Assembly (NCBI RefSeq): GCF_037890695.1
Contig: NZ_CP149571.1
Span: 451,501 to 515,500, forward strand
Length of the DNA stretch: 64,000 nt
Source: Aeromonas jandaei
GTDB lineage: Bacteria; Pseudomonadota; Gammaproteobacteria; Enterobacterales; Aeromonadaceae
Direction of reading: 5' to 3'
Shown here: positions 27,096-34,168 of the stretch, piece after piece
Position numbering within the stretch: position 1 is the first letter of the stretch
How the letters are laid out: each line of letters opens with the position of its first letter
Made by a program: the position numbers and the translations under genes
The notes under the pieces: generated by a model
What the model saw: the letters and a program-made list of their open reading frames with translations, nothing else
Told to the model about the DNA's origin: nothing
Databases searched by the model: none

Positions 27096-28217
27096 ATGAA
27101 AATCCCCTCTTTAGTCAGTTACTTGGGCAAGTCTATCGGCTTCGGTTTGACCGTCGCCGCACTGCTGTTGCTGCTGTTTCCCAATTTCCGTGGCGGGGCT
27201 CAACTGCCCGGCCTGATCACCAATGCCCGCGAACTGAGCTTCTCCTACGCCGCCCACCGTGCCGGCCCGGCAGTCGTCAACATCTATACCCGCAGCTTTG
27301 CCTCCAATCAGGGCAATCGCGGACAGCTGCAGCCACAGGGGCTAGGCTCAGGCGTCATCATGAACCAGCGCGGCTATGTGCTGACCAACTACCACGTCAT
27401 CGCCGATGCCGATCAGATCATCGTCGCCCTGCAGGATGGCCGCGTCTTCAGCGCCGAACTGGTCGGCACCGATCAGCTCACCGATCTGGCGGTGCTCTAC
27501 ATCGAATCGGACAACCTGCCGGTGATCCCGCAGGATCAGAACAACCAGCCCGAGGTGGGCGATGTGGTGCTTGCCATCGGCAACCCCTACAACGTCGGCC
27601 AGACCATCACCCAGGGGATCATCAGTGCGACCGGTCGCACCGGTCTATCCAGCATGGGGCCGGACAGTAATGGCCGGCAGGATCTGCTGCAAACCGATGC
27701 CGCCATCAATGCCGGCAACTCGGGTGGCGCGCTGGTCAACGGCCGGGGCGATCTGGTGGGCATCAACACCGCCACCTATCACCTCAACGGCAATCAGGAG
27801 AGCTATGGCATCAGCTTCGCCATCCCCTATCGGCTGGCCAAACGGATAATGGACGAGCTGATCGCCAACGGCCGCGTCATTCGCGGCTATCTCGGCATTT
27901 CCAGCGTCGAGATCAACCCCATCGTCGCCCGCATGATGAACCTGGGCGAACTGCGCGGCCTCATCGTCGAGAGTCTGGATCCGGTCGGTCCGGCGGCCAA
28001 AGGCGGCCTGCAACGAGGTGACGTGCTGCTCAAGATCAACGGTGAAGCGATCACCGGGGTACGTGCAGCCATGGACAAGATCGTCGAGAGTCGCCCCGGC
28101 ACCAAGCTCTCCATCTCGGTCTTCCGCGATGGCAAGCCGCTCGAGGTGGTAGTGACCATCGAAGAGGATCTGCGCTACCAGAACCGGGCTGCCGCCAGCG
28201 CGGCAGGCGCCAGCTAA
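27096..28217 (+). CDS. degS: Inner-membrane serine protease DegS
   Basis: A 373-residue site-1 protease that senses misfolded outer-membrane porins and cuts the anti-sigma factor RseA to release sigma-E. It has an uncleaved N-terminal anchor (residues 14-30), a protease domain with His100 (TNYH), Asp130 (LTDLAV) and Ser209 (AGNSGGALV), and a single PDZ domain (about 255-345). The single PDZ and anchor separate it from DegP/Q. The C-terminal Ala-rich tail ends the gene before a strong terminator. Confidence 0.95.
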   Translation: MKIPSLVSYLGKSIGFGLTVAALLLLLFPNFRGGAQLPGLITNARELSFSYAAHRAGPAVVNIYTRSFASNQGNRGQLQPQGLGSGVIMNQRGYVLTNYHVIADADQIIVALQDGRVFSAELVGTDQLTDLAVLYIESDNLPVIPQDQNNQPEVGDVVLAIGNPYNVGQTITQGIISATGRTGLSSMGPDSNGRQDLLQTDAAINAGNSGGALVNGRGDLVGINTATYHLNGNQESYGISFAIPYRLAKRIMDELIANGRVIRGYLGISSVEINPIVARMMNLGELRGLIVESLDPVGPAAKGGLQRGDVLLKINGEAITGVRAAMDKIVESRPGTKLSISVFRDGKPLEVVVTIEEDLRYQNRAAASAAGAS

Positions 28218-28241
28218 CCTCGACCTCATCTCATCGTTCAG

Positions 28242-28262
28242 GGGCGGGCAACCGCCCTTTTT
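28242..28262 (+). terminator. Terminator after degS
   Basis: GGGCGG (28242-28247) pairs with CCGCCC (28252-28257) through a GCAA tetraloop, followed by TTTTT. Confidence 0.88.
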
Positions 28263-28309
28263 CTTGCCTGCTGTTTCATAAATACGCCCCGCCTGCGTGA
28301 GGCGATTCA

Positions 28310-28353
28310 CACTTTTCGCCAAGGCTCAGCTGCCAGCTGAAAACGGAAAAGTG
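28310..28353 (+). promoter_or_regulatory. Nested inverted repeat upstream of the accessory catabolic operon
   Basis: CACTTTTC (28310-28317) is the exact complement of GAAAAGTG (28346-28353). Between them TCAGCT-GCC-AGCTGA (28326-28340) forms a second perfect palindrome, and GCC-AA-GGC a small third one. The 275-base gap between the degS terminator and the first catabolic gene also has TTTCCG-N8-CGGAAA at 28444-28463. These are candidate binding sites for the downstream PRD activator or RNA control hairpins. The role is inferred from position only. Confidence 0.35.
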
Positions 28354-28537
28354 CGCCTCTGCTCACACTAATCCAGCCTCGTTCAGACCTTTTTTACTCT
28401 CTTTTGCCAATAAAGGGTCCTTTTTGAACCCGAACGACGGGAATTTCCGCTTCGAATCGGAAAAAAGCTGCCTCCTCTCACCATCCATGCCGGCTTAGGG
28501 TAGAGCCATTCCTTCTGCCAGCCTTGGAGAGCAGACA

Positions 28538-28900
28538 TTGCAAACAGAGACCCACGACCAGACCCTGACCCCGGACAGCCCGGCGCTGCTGCGCCAGACC
28601 GACCAGATCCTGGCACGCATTCATATTCTGCTGGGCGATCAGGGTATCCGCCCCAACGAGGTACAGCAGCAGATGCTGGCCTCCCACGTCAAAGCCATGG
28701 TGTGGCGCTCCCACAGCGGTGAACCCCTGCCGGAAGTTGACCTCAGCCTGTTTGAGGAGATCTCTCCCCTCTCCCTGCGTCTCGCCGAGCAGGTTGTCAG
28801 CTGGCTGGAGCGACTCGCCTACGAAGAGGCACACCTCTTGTCCGTCCATTTTGAAGTAGCCAAAGAAAACGAACTCAGCTCAGTAACAGGAGATAACTAA
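28538..28900 (+). CDS. Small PRD-like protein heading the accessory operon
   Basis: A 120-residue soluble protein that starts at TTG (28538) behind a GGAGAG ribosome site. Its C-terminal half (SLRLAEQVVSWLERLAYEEAHLLSVHFEVAKEN) resembles the helical core of PTS-regulation domains, in which such a helix carries phospho-histidine sites; one His sits in LLSVHFE. There is no DNA-binding domain. It begins an operon with the SFCGS protein, DUF4312, DUF4311 and DUF4310, with its stop directly against the next ATG. It may transmit PTS phosphorylation state to the operon or its regulator, but that is inference. Family assignment is moderate. Confidence 0.7.
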   Translation: MQTETHDQTLTPDSPALLRQTDQILARIHILLGDQGIRPNEVQQQMLASHVKAMVWRSHSGEPLPEVDLSLFEEISPLSLRLAEQVVSWLERLAYEEAHLLSVHFEVAKENELSSVTGDN

Positions 28901-29266
28901 ATGACTGCCATCAAACTCGTGATTGGAGATCGTCTCGGTAAGGGTCAGAAAGTGGGTGCAGGCGCGGAAGCAGCCGGAGCCAGCGTGACCGTCATCCCCG
29001 GCATGGCCGCCGACATGAAGCTCGGTGACGTGATGAACAAGGAGCAGGCGGATCTGGGGATCTCCTTCTGCGGCAGCGGCGGCGCCGGTGCCATCACCGC
29101 CCAGACCAAGTACGGCTACAAGTGCCGCTACGGAATGCGCTCCATCGAAGAGGGCGTCACCGCCATCAACGAAGGCTGCGTCGTGCTGGGCTTTGGCTTC
29201 ATGGACAAGGAAGAGCTGGGCCAGAAACTGGTCGAAGCCTTCGCCAAGAAACACGGACACGCCTGA
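28901..29266 (+). CDS. Glycine-rich SFCGS family protein
   Basis: A 121-residue cytosolic protein with the namesake SFCGS at residues 55-59 inside DLGISFCGSGGAGAIT. The family has no known function. The Cys-Gly-x-Gly core, followed by a small-residue turn and then VVLGFGFMDKEELGQKLVEAF, parallels RpiB/LacAB sugar-phosphate isomerases, whose catalytic Cys lies in an ICGTG motif of the same kind. So an isomerase-like or sugar-phosphate-binding role is plausible. Its stop overlaps the ATG of the DUF4312 gene by one base, which implies coupled translation. Confidence 0.8.
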   Translation: MTAIKLVIGDRLGKGQKVGAGAEAAGASVTVIPGMAADMKLGDVMNKEQADLGISFCGSGGAGAITAQTKYGYKCRYGMRSIEEGVTAINEGCVVLGFGFMDKEELGQKLVEAFAKKHGHA

Positions 29267-29562
29267 TGAAAGAGAACTTCACCACCAGGGTCACCGTCAG
29301 CGGCAAGGGAACCACCCGTCAGCAGGCGTTCGCCTCCGCCCTCAGCCAGGTGCAACCCACACTGCTCAAGGACAACCAGCAGGTACTGCTGCGCATTGAG
29401 CCGGTAGATGTACAAGTGCTCAAAGCCGAGGAGTCGGTCCGGGTGGAGAAGTTCCTGTTCTTCTTCCTGCCGCGCCAGCGCCGCGAATACCGCGTCCAGC
29501 TGGAGATCACGGTTCAGGTCACCAGTCTCGACGTCGCCAGGGTGACGTTCACCCAGGTGTGA
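29266..29562 (+). CDS. DUF4312 family protein
   Basis: A 98-residue soluble protein of alternating beta strands (FTTRVTVSGKGTTRQQAFASA, YRVQLEITVQVTSLDVARVTF) without signal peptide or membrane helix. It resembles the DUF4312 family, known only from operons with SFCGS, DUF4311 and DUF4310 proteins. The ATG at 29266 overlaps the SFCGS stop. It is probably a subunit or cytosolic partner of the membrane pair that follows; function unknown. Confidence 0.78.
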   Translation: MKENFTTRVTVSGKGTTRQQAFASALSQVQPTLLKDNQQVLLRIEPVDVQVLKAEESVRVEKFLFFFLPRQRREYRVQLEITVQVTSLDVARVTFTQV

Positions 29563-29601
29563 TCTCCTGACCGGCACCACCCCACAAGAAGGATACGTTG
29601 G

Positions 29602-30378
29602 ATGTTTCTAATCATATTTATCAAGTCTCTCATCATTGGCGGCCTGGTTGGCGTCGGGGTGGGGGCCGGCGCGGCGCGGATGTTCCACGCCCCGACCGTA
29701 CAGGGCATGGGTGCCTTCCGCACCCTGGGCGAACTCAACTCCTGCGAGGGGGATCCCGCTTCCCACTTCTCGTTTGGTCTGGGCTTCTTCTTCAACGCCT
29801 GGGCCTCGACCGTGGCGGCAGGCGCTTTCACCCAGGATGTGGATCACCGCATCATTCCGCACTGGGCCACGGCGGCACTGCTGTTCAAAAATCGGGATCT
29901 CGCCACCACCCTGCACGACCCGAAAAAGATGGCCATTGCTGGCGGCATCATAGGTGCCATCGTGGTCGCCTTCCTCAACAGCACGGCTGCTGCCGTCCCG
30001 GCCGCCCTGCAGGTCACTGCGGTCAAGGTGCTGGTACCGGCTGCCAACCTGCTGGTCAACACCGTCATGCCGGTGATCTTCTGGCTGGCCGCCATCGAGG
30101 CGGGCAAGAAATCCGGTTTCTGGGCCACCATCTTCGGCGGTCTGGCCCAGCTCATCATGGGCAACGCAGTACCGGGTCTGGTGCTCGGCATCCTGATCGG
30201 CAAGGGCGTGGAAGAGAGCGGCTGGAACCACGTCACCAAGGTGATGATGGCGGCCATCGTCCTGCTGTTCGTGCTGAGCGGCTTCTTCCGTGGCTTCGAT
30301 ATGAAACTGATTGAATCCTTCCATATGGGTGTCCCCCTGTGGCTGGAAAGTGTCCATAACCTGCTGAGCGGCAAATAA
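29602..30378 (+). CDS. DUF4311 family polytopic membrane protein
   Basis: A 258-residue integral membrane protein with about six hydrophobic segments: near residues 4-24, 60-75, 112-132, 145-165, 178-200 and 212-228. Conserved-looking features are Gly-rich helices, LNSCEGDPASHFSFGLGFF with a Cys and His, and a charged loop KNRDLATTLHDPKK. It is paired with the DUF4310 gene 11 bases on. The pair looks like a two-part permease, but no characterised transporter family is recognisable. The start at 29602 follows an AAGGA ribosome site. Confidence 0.8.
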   Translation: MFLIIFIKSLIIGGLVGVGVGAGAARMFHAPTVQGMGAFRTLGELNSCEGDPASHFSFGLGFFFNAWASTVAAGAFTQDVDHRIIPHWATAALLFKNRDLATTLHDPKKMAIAGGIIGAIVVAFLNSTAAAVPAALQVTAVKVLVPAANLLVNTVMPVIFWLAAIEAGKKSGFWATIFGGLAQLIMGNAVPGLVLGILIGKGVEESGWNHVTKVMMAAIVLLFVLSGFFRGFDMKLIESFHMGVPLWLESVHNLLSGK

Positions 30379-30389
30379 GGGGTCACACC

Positions 30390-31040
30390 ATGGATGAGAA
30401 ACTGAAAAACAACTTCTGGTATGCCGACTGGTCATTCCCCATCTTCGTCGGCCTGCTCTCGGCCGGGGTCTTTGCCGGTACCCACATGTTCTATCTGTAC
30501 GGGGTTGGAGCCTTCAACGAGGTAGCCTTCGTCGCCATGCTGAAAGCGGGAATGGACACGGGCGCCTACGGCGCGGTAGCCGCGTTCGGTGCCAGCTTCC
30601 TGTTCGCCCGCATCATCGAAGGCTCCCTGGTGGGGATCCTGGATATCGGCGGCGCCATCCAGACCGGAGTCGGCCTCGGCGTGCCAGCCCTGCTGCTGGG
30701 AGCCGGCATCGTCTATCCGGTGGAAAACTTCGGAGCCTCGCTGGCAACCGGCATGGGGATTGGTCTGGCCATCGGCTACGTCATCATTCTGGCGCGCAAG
30801 TTTACCATCAACCAGAGCAACTCCACTTACGGTGCTGACGTGATGATGGGAGCTGGCAACAGCTCTGGCCGCTTCCTCGGCCCCCTCATCATCCTCTCCG
30901 CCATGGGTGCCTCCATCCCCATCGGTATCGGTTCCCTGCTGGGTGCCCTGCTGTTCTACGTGTGGGGCAAGCCCATCACCGGCGGTGCCATCCTGGGAGC
31001 CATGCTGCTGGGCACCTTCTTCCCGGTCGCCCTTGTGTAA
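30390..31040 (+). CDS. DUF4310 family polytopic membrane protein
   Basis: A 216-residue membrane protein with about six hydrophobic helices rich in Gly and Ala (GVGLGVPALLLGAGIVYPVENFG, then LGPLIILSAMGASIPIGIGSLLGALLFYVWG) and a short cytosolic start. Together with DUF4311 it forms the membrane part of the accessory system. No ATP-binding or PTS phosphorylation motif is present in either protein, so the energy source is not evident. A short gap of 42 bases precedes the amidohydrolase. Confidence 0.8.
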   Translation: MDEKLKNNFWYADWSFPIFVGLLSAGVFAGTHMFYLYGVGAFNEVAFVAMLKAGMDTGAYGAVAAFGASFLFARIIEGSLVGILDIGGAIQTGVGLGVPALLLGAGIVYPVENFGASLATGMGIGLAIGYVIILARKFTINQSNSTYGADVMMGAGNSSGRFLGPLIILSAMGASIPIGIGSLLGALLFYVWGKPITGGAILGAMLLGTFFPVALV

Positions 31041-31082
31041 GTACCAGCCGCCCTGCGGGGCGGCTCGCCAGAGGTCATCTGC

Positions 31083-32222
31083 ATGTACGACATCATCATC
31101 AAAGCGGGGCGCCAGGGAGATGGCCAGCTCGTCGATATCGCCATCAGGGAGGGCAAAATCGCCGCCATCGGCTCCCTGCCGGAGACGGCAACGGCGCGGC
31201 AGACACTGGAGCTCGGCGGCCGGGTGCATGTGAGCGCCGGCTGGATCGACGGCCACACCCACTGCTACCCCGCCTCCCCCATCTATCACGATGAGCCGGA
31301 CAAGGTCGGGGTCGAATCAGGCGTCACCACCGTCATCGACGCTGGCAGCACCGGGGCCGACGATGTGGATGACTTCCAGCAGATCGCTGCGGGTTGCAAG
31401 ACCCGGGTGCACGCCCTGCTCAACATCTCCCGCATCGGCCTGCTGCGCCAGAACGAGCTGGCCGACAGCCGGGACCTCGATATGGATCTCGCCTCGGCTG
31501 CCATTCGCCGCCACCCCGATTTTATTGTCGGCATCAAGGCGCGGATGAGCGGCAGCGTGGTCGGTGAAAACGGCCTGCAACCGCTGCGCATGGCCAAGGC
31601 GCTGCAACAGGCCCACGACCAGCTACCGCTGATGGTGCACGTGGGCAACACGCCGCCGGATCTGGACGAGATAGTTGCCTTGCTGGGGGATGGCGATCTG
31701 CTGACCCACTGCTTCAACGGCAAGCCCAACCGCATCCTGACCCCGGCTGGCGAGCTGCGTCAGGCGGTGCGCGGAGCGATGCAGCGGGGCCTCTTGCTCG
31801 ACATTGGCCACGGCGGCGCCAGCTTCAGCTTCGAGGTGGCGGAGCTGGCTATCCGGCAGGGGATCCTGCCCCGCACCATCAGCTCAGACATCTACTGCAA
31901 GAACCGCATCAAGGGGCCGGTCTACAGTCTGGCCCACGTGATGTCGAAGTTTCTCGCCATCGGTATGACGCTGGAGCAGGTGCTCGCCTGCGTCACCCAT
32001 CAGGCCGCCGATGCCCTGCGCCTTTCCGGCAAGGGTCGGCTCGAGGTGGGCGCCGATGCCGATCTGACCCTGTTCGAGGTCGCCAGCGGCCCGACCCTGT
32101 TTATGGATACCGAAGCCCAGTCTCGCCGCGGTGACCAACAACTGCAGCCTCTCGCCGTCCTGATCGGTGGCGAACTGGTTCTGACTCACTATGGGAAATC
32201 ACACCATGCCTTCTGTTTATGA
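31083..32222 (+). CDS. Amidohydrolase/deacetylase-family metallohydrolase (cog3964 type)
   Basis: A 379-residue amidohydrolase-superfamily TIM barrel. Metal ligands visible are HxH at residues 58-60 (DGHTH), a Lys in GIKARMSG that fits a carboxylated bridging Lys, histidines in MVHVGN and LTHCFNG, and an Asp in SSDIYC. Homologues of this group were long annotated as dihydroorotase or adenine deaminase; characterised members hydrolyse N-acyl or O-acyl substrates such as N-acetyl-D-amino acids. In this operon it most likely deacylates the substrate before the ammonia-lyase. It overlaps the next gene by 17 bases. Confidence 0.85.
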   Translation: MYDIIIKAGRQGDGQLVDIAIREGKIAAIGSLPETATARQTLELGGRVHVSAGWIDGHTHCYPASPIYHDEPDKVGVESGVTTVIDAGSTGADDVDDFQQIAAGCKTRVHALLNISRIGLLRQNELADSRDLDMDLASAAIRRHPDFIVGIKARMSGSVVGENGLQPLRMAKALQQAHDQLPLMVHVGNTPPDLDEIVALLGDGDLLTHCFNGKPNRILTPAGELRQAVRGAMQRGLLLDIGHGGASFSFEVAELAIRQGILPRTISSDIYCKNRIKGPVYSLAHVMSKFLAIGMTLEQVLACVTHQAADALRLSGKGRLEVGADADLTLFEVASGPTLFMDTEAQSRRGDQQLQPLAVLIGGELVLTHYGKSHHAFCL

Positions 32223-33321
32223 GAAATATCAGCTCAAACCGGTGATCAACGCCTCCGGGCGCATGACCATTCTCGGCGTCTCCACCCCCGAGCAGGAGGT
32301 GGTCGATGCGGTCAACTTCGGCCTCGGCCACTACTTCGAGGTCAAGGATCTGGTCAACAAGACCGGCGCCTACCTGGCTGACCTGCTGGGAGTGGAAGAT
32401 GCAGTGGTCATTTCGTGTGCCAGCGCCGGCATCGCCCAGTCAGTGGCCGCCGTGATCGTGCGCGGCGACCCCTACCGCCTTGAGCACCTGCATGCCCACC
32501 CCCATGACGTGCCAAGCGAAATCGTGCTGCCCAAGGGACACAACGTCAACTTCGGCGCCCCGGTCGGCACCATGGTCAATCTGGGTGGTGGCAAAGTTAT
32601 AGAGGCCGGTTACGCCAACGAGTGTTCCCCGGCCCAGCTGGCCGCCGCCATCAATGCCAACACAGCAGCCATCCTCTACATCAAATCCCACCACTGCGTG
32701 CAGAAGAGCATTCTGTCGGTGGCCGAGGCAGCCGAGGTGGCCAAGACACACGGGCTCCCGCTCATCGTTGATGCGGCCGCCGAGGAGGATCTGCGCCTCT
32801 ACTACAACCAGGGAGCGGATCTGGTCATCTACAGCGGCGCCAAGGCCATTGAAGGGCCCACCAGCGGGCTGGTAGTTGGCAAGCGTCAGTACGTGGAGTG
32901 GGTCAAGCAGCAAGCCAACGGCATCGGCCGCGCCATGAAGGTGGGCAAGGAGGGGATCCTCGGCCTGACCCACGCCATCGAGCGCTATCTAGCCAAAGAG
33001 AAAGAGAGCGGCGCCGCCATGGTCGCCAAGATGACCCCCTTCATCGAGCGCCTCAATCAGCTGCCCGGCGTCACCGCCAAGGTGGTGTGGGACAGCGCGG
33101 GGCGCGACATCGCCCGCACCGATATCGCCTTCGACCACCAGCAGATCGGCATGACCACAGTGCAGGTCGTCAACCGTCTGCAACAGGGCACGCCTGCCAT
33201 CTACTGCCGTGGCTACAAGGCCAACGAGGGGCATATCGAGATCGATGTGCGCAGCGTCACCGTGCCCCAGCTAGACCAAATCCACTCCGCCATTGCCAAC
33301 CTCGTTCAGGAGAATCGCTGA
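32206..33321 (+). CDS. dgaE: DgaE-like PLP-dependent ammonia-lyase (D-glucosaminate-6-phosphate type)
   Basis: A 371-residue fold-type I PLP enzyme of the SelA-like group. The Schiff-base lysine is most likely Lys213 (YSGAKAIEGP), with Asp189 (LIVDAAAEEDL) contacting the cofactor. In Salmonella DgaE converts D-glucosaminate 6-phosphate to 2-keto-3-deoxygluconate 6-phosphate plus ammonia. Start 32206 is preferred; an ATG at 32191 would add five residues. It overlaps the amidohydrolase by 17 bases and the aldolase by one base. Substrate identity is by homology and context only. Confidence 0.85.
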   Translation: MPSVYEKYQLKPVINASGRMTILGVSTPEQEVVDAVNFGLGHYFEVKDLVNKTGAYLADLLGVEDAVVISCASAGIAQSVAAVIVRGDPYRLEHLHAHPHDVPSEIVLPKGHNVNFGAPVGTMVNLGGGKVIEAGYANECSPAQLAAAINANTAAILYIKSHHCVQKSILSVAEAAEVAKTHGLPLIVDAAAEEDLRLYYNQGADLVIYSGAKAIEGPTSGLVVGKRQYVEWVKQQANGIGRAMKVGKEGILGLTHAIERYLAKEKESGAAMVAKMTPFIERLNQLPGVTAKVVWDSAGRDIARTDIAFDHQQIGMTTVQVVNRLQQGTPAIYCRGYKANEGHIEIDVRSVTVPQLDQIHSAIANLVQENR

Positions 33322-34061
33322 TGTCCCTTACCCCCAACTACTACCGTGATCGGGTCTGTCTCAACGTGCTGGCAGGTTCCAAAGAGAATGCCGTCGAGGT
33401 GTACGGCGCAGCTGAAGGCCACGTGCTGGTCGGTGTGCTCTCCAAAAACTACCCGGATATCCCCTCCGCAGTTGCCGATATGAAGGAGTACGCCAAGCTT
33501 ATCGATAACGCCCTCTCCATCGGGCTGGGGGCCGGTGATCCACGCCAGTCCGCCATGGTGGCCGAGCTGGCCTGCCAGCTGCAGCCCCAGCACGTCAACC
33601 AGGTGTTCACTGGCGTTGGCGCCAGCAGGGCGCTGCTCGGCCAGTCGGAAACGCTGGTCAACGGCCTGATCTCCCCCACCGGCATGCCGGGCATGGTGAA
33701 GATCTCCACCGGCCCGCTCAGCGCCGGGCAGCCGGACGGGATTGTCCCCATCGATACCGCTATCGCCCTGCTCAAGGATATGGGCGGCAGCTCGGTCAAG
33801 TTCTTCCCCATGGGCGGGCTGGCCTGCCGCGACGAGTATCAGGCGGTGGCCGAGGCCTGTGCCCGCCACGGCTTCTGGCTGGAGCCGACCGGCGGCATCG
33901 ATCTGGAGAACTTCGAGGAGATAGTGCGGATTGCTCTGGATGCCGGGGTCGAGAAGGTGATCCCCCACGTCTACAGCTCCATCATCGACAGCGCGAACGG
34001 TCAGACCCGTCCTGATGATGTACGGACTCTGCTGGCCATAGTGAAACGACTGTTGGCGTGA
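33321..34061 (+). CDS. dgaF: DgaF-like 2-dehydro-3-deoxy-6-phosphogluconate aldolase
   Basis: A 246-residue TIM-barrel aldolase resembling DgaF, which cleaves KDGP to pyruvate and glyceraldehyde 3-phosphate at the end of D-glucosaminate breakdown. A likely Schiff-base Lys lies in GGSSVKFFPMGG, as in KDPG-type aldolases, and a phosphate-binding GGIDLENF loop follows. The ATG overlaps the dgaE stop (TGATG). Together DgaE and DgaF turn an amino-sugar acid phosphate into central metabolites. Confidence 0.87.
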   Translation: MSLTPNYYRDRVCLNVLAGSKENAVEVYGAAEGHVLVGVLSKNYPDIPSAVADMKEYAKLIDNALSIGLGAGDPRQSAMVAELACQLQPQHVNQVFTGVGASRALLGQSETLVNGLISPTGMPGMVKISTGPLSAGQPDGIVPIDTAIALLKDMGGSSVKFFPMGGLACRDEYQAVAEACARHGFWLEPTGGIDLENFEEIVRIALDAGVEKVIPHVYSSIIDSANGQTRPDDVRTLLAIVKRLLA

Positions 34062-34072
34062 TGGCAGTCACG

Positions 34073-34100
34073 GGCACCGGTTTAATCACTGACCGGTGCC
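34073..34100 (+). repeat. Perfect inverted repeat between dgaF and the regulator gene
   Basis: GGCACCGGT (34073-34081) pairs with ACCGGTGCC (34092-34100) over a 10-base loop, with no T run after it. It could be a processing or attenuation hairpin or an operator for the regulator gene 69 bases on. Confidence 0.5.
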
Positions 34101-34168
34101 TGGCCTGCTGGTGACATGCTTGTTAACATCGATCCTTTTATCGTGCAACAGGAGACGCTCATCCCCAC

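Noticed and set aside
32898..33320. Long upstream extension of the dgaF frame
   Set aside because: Overlaps dgaE in another frame and is Arg/His-rich; the ATG at 33321 with the TGATG junction is the real start.
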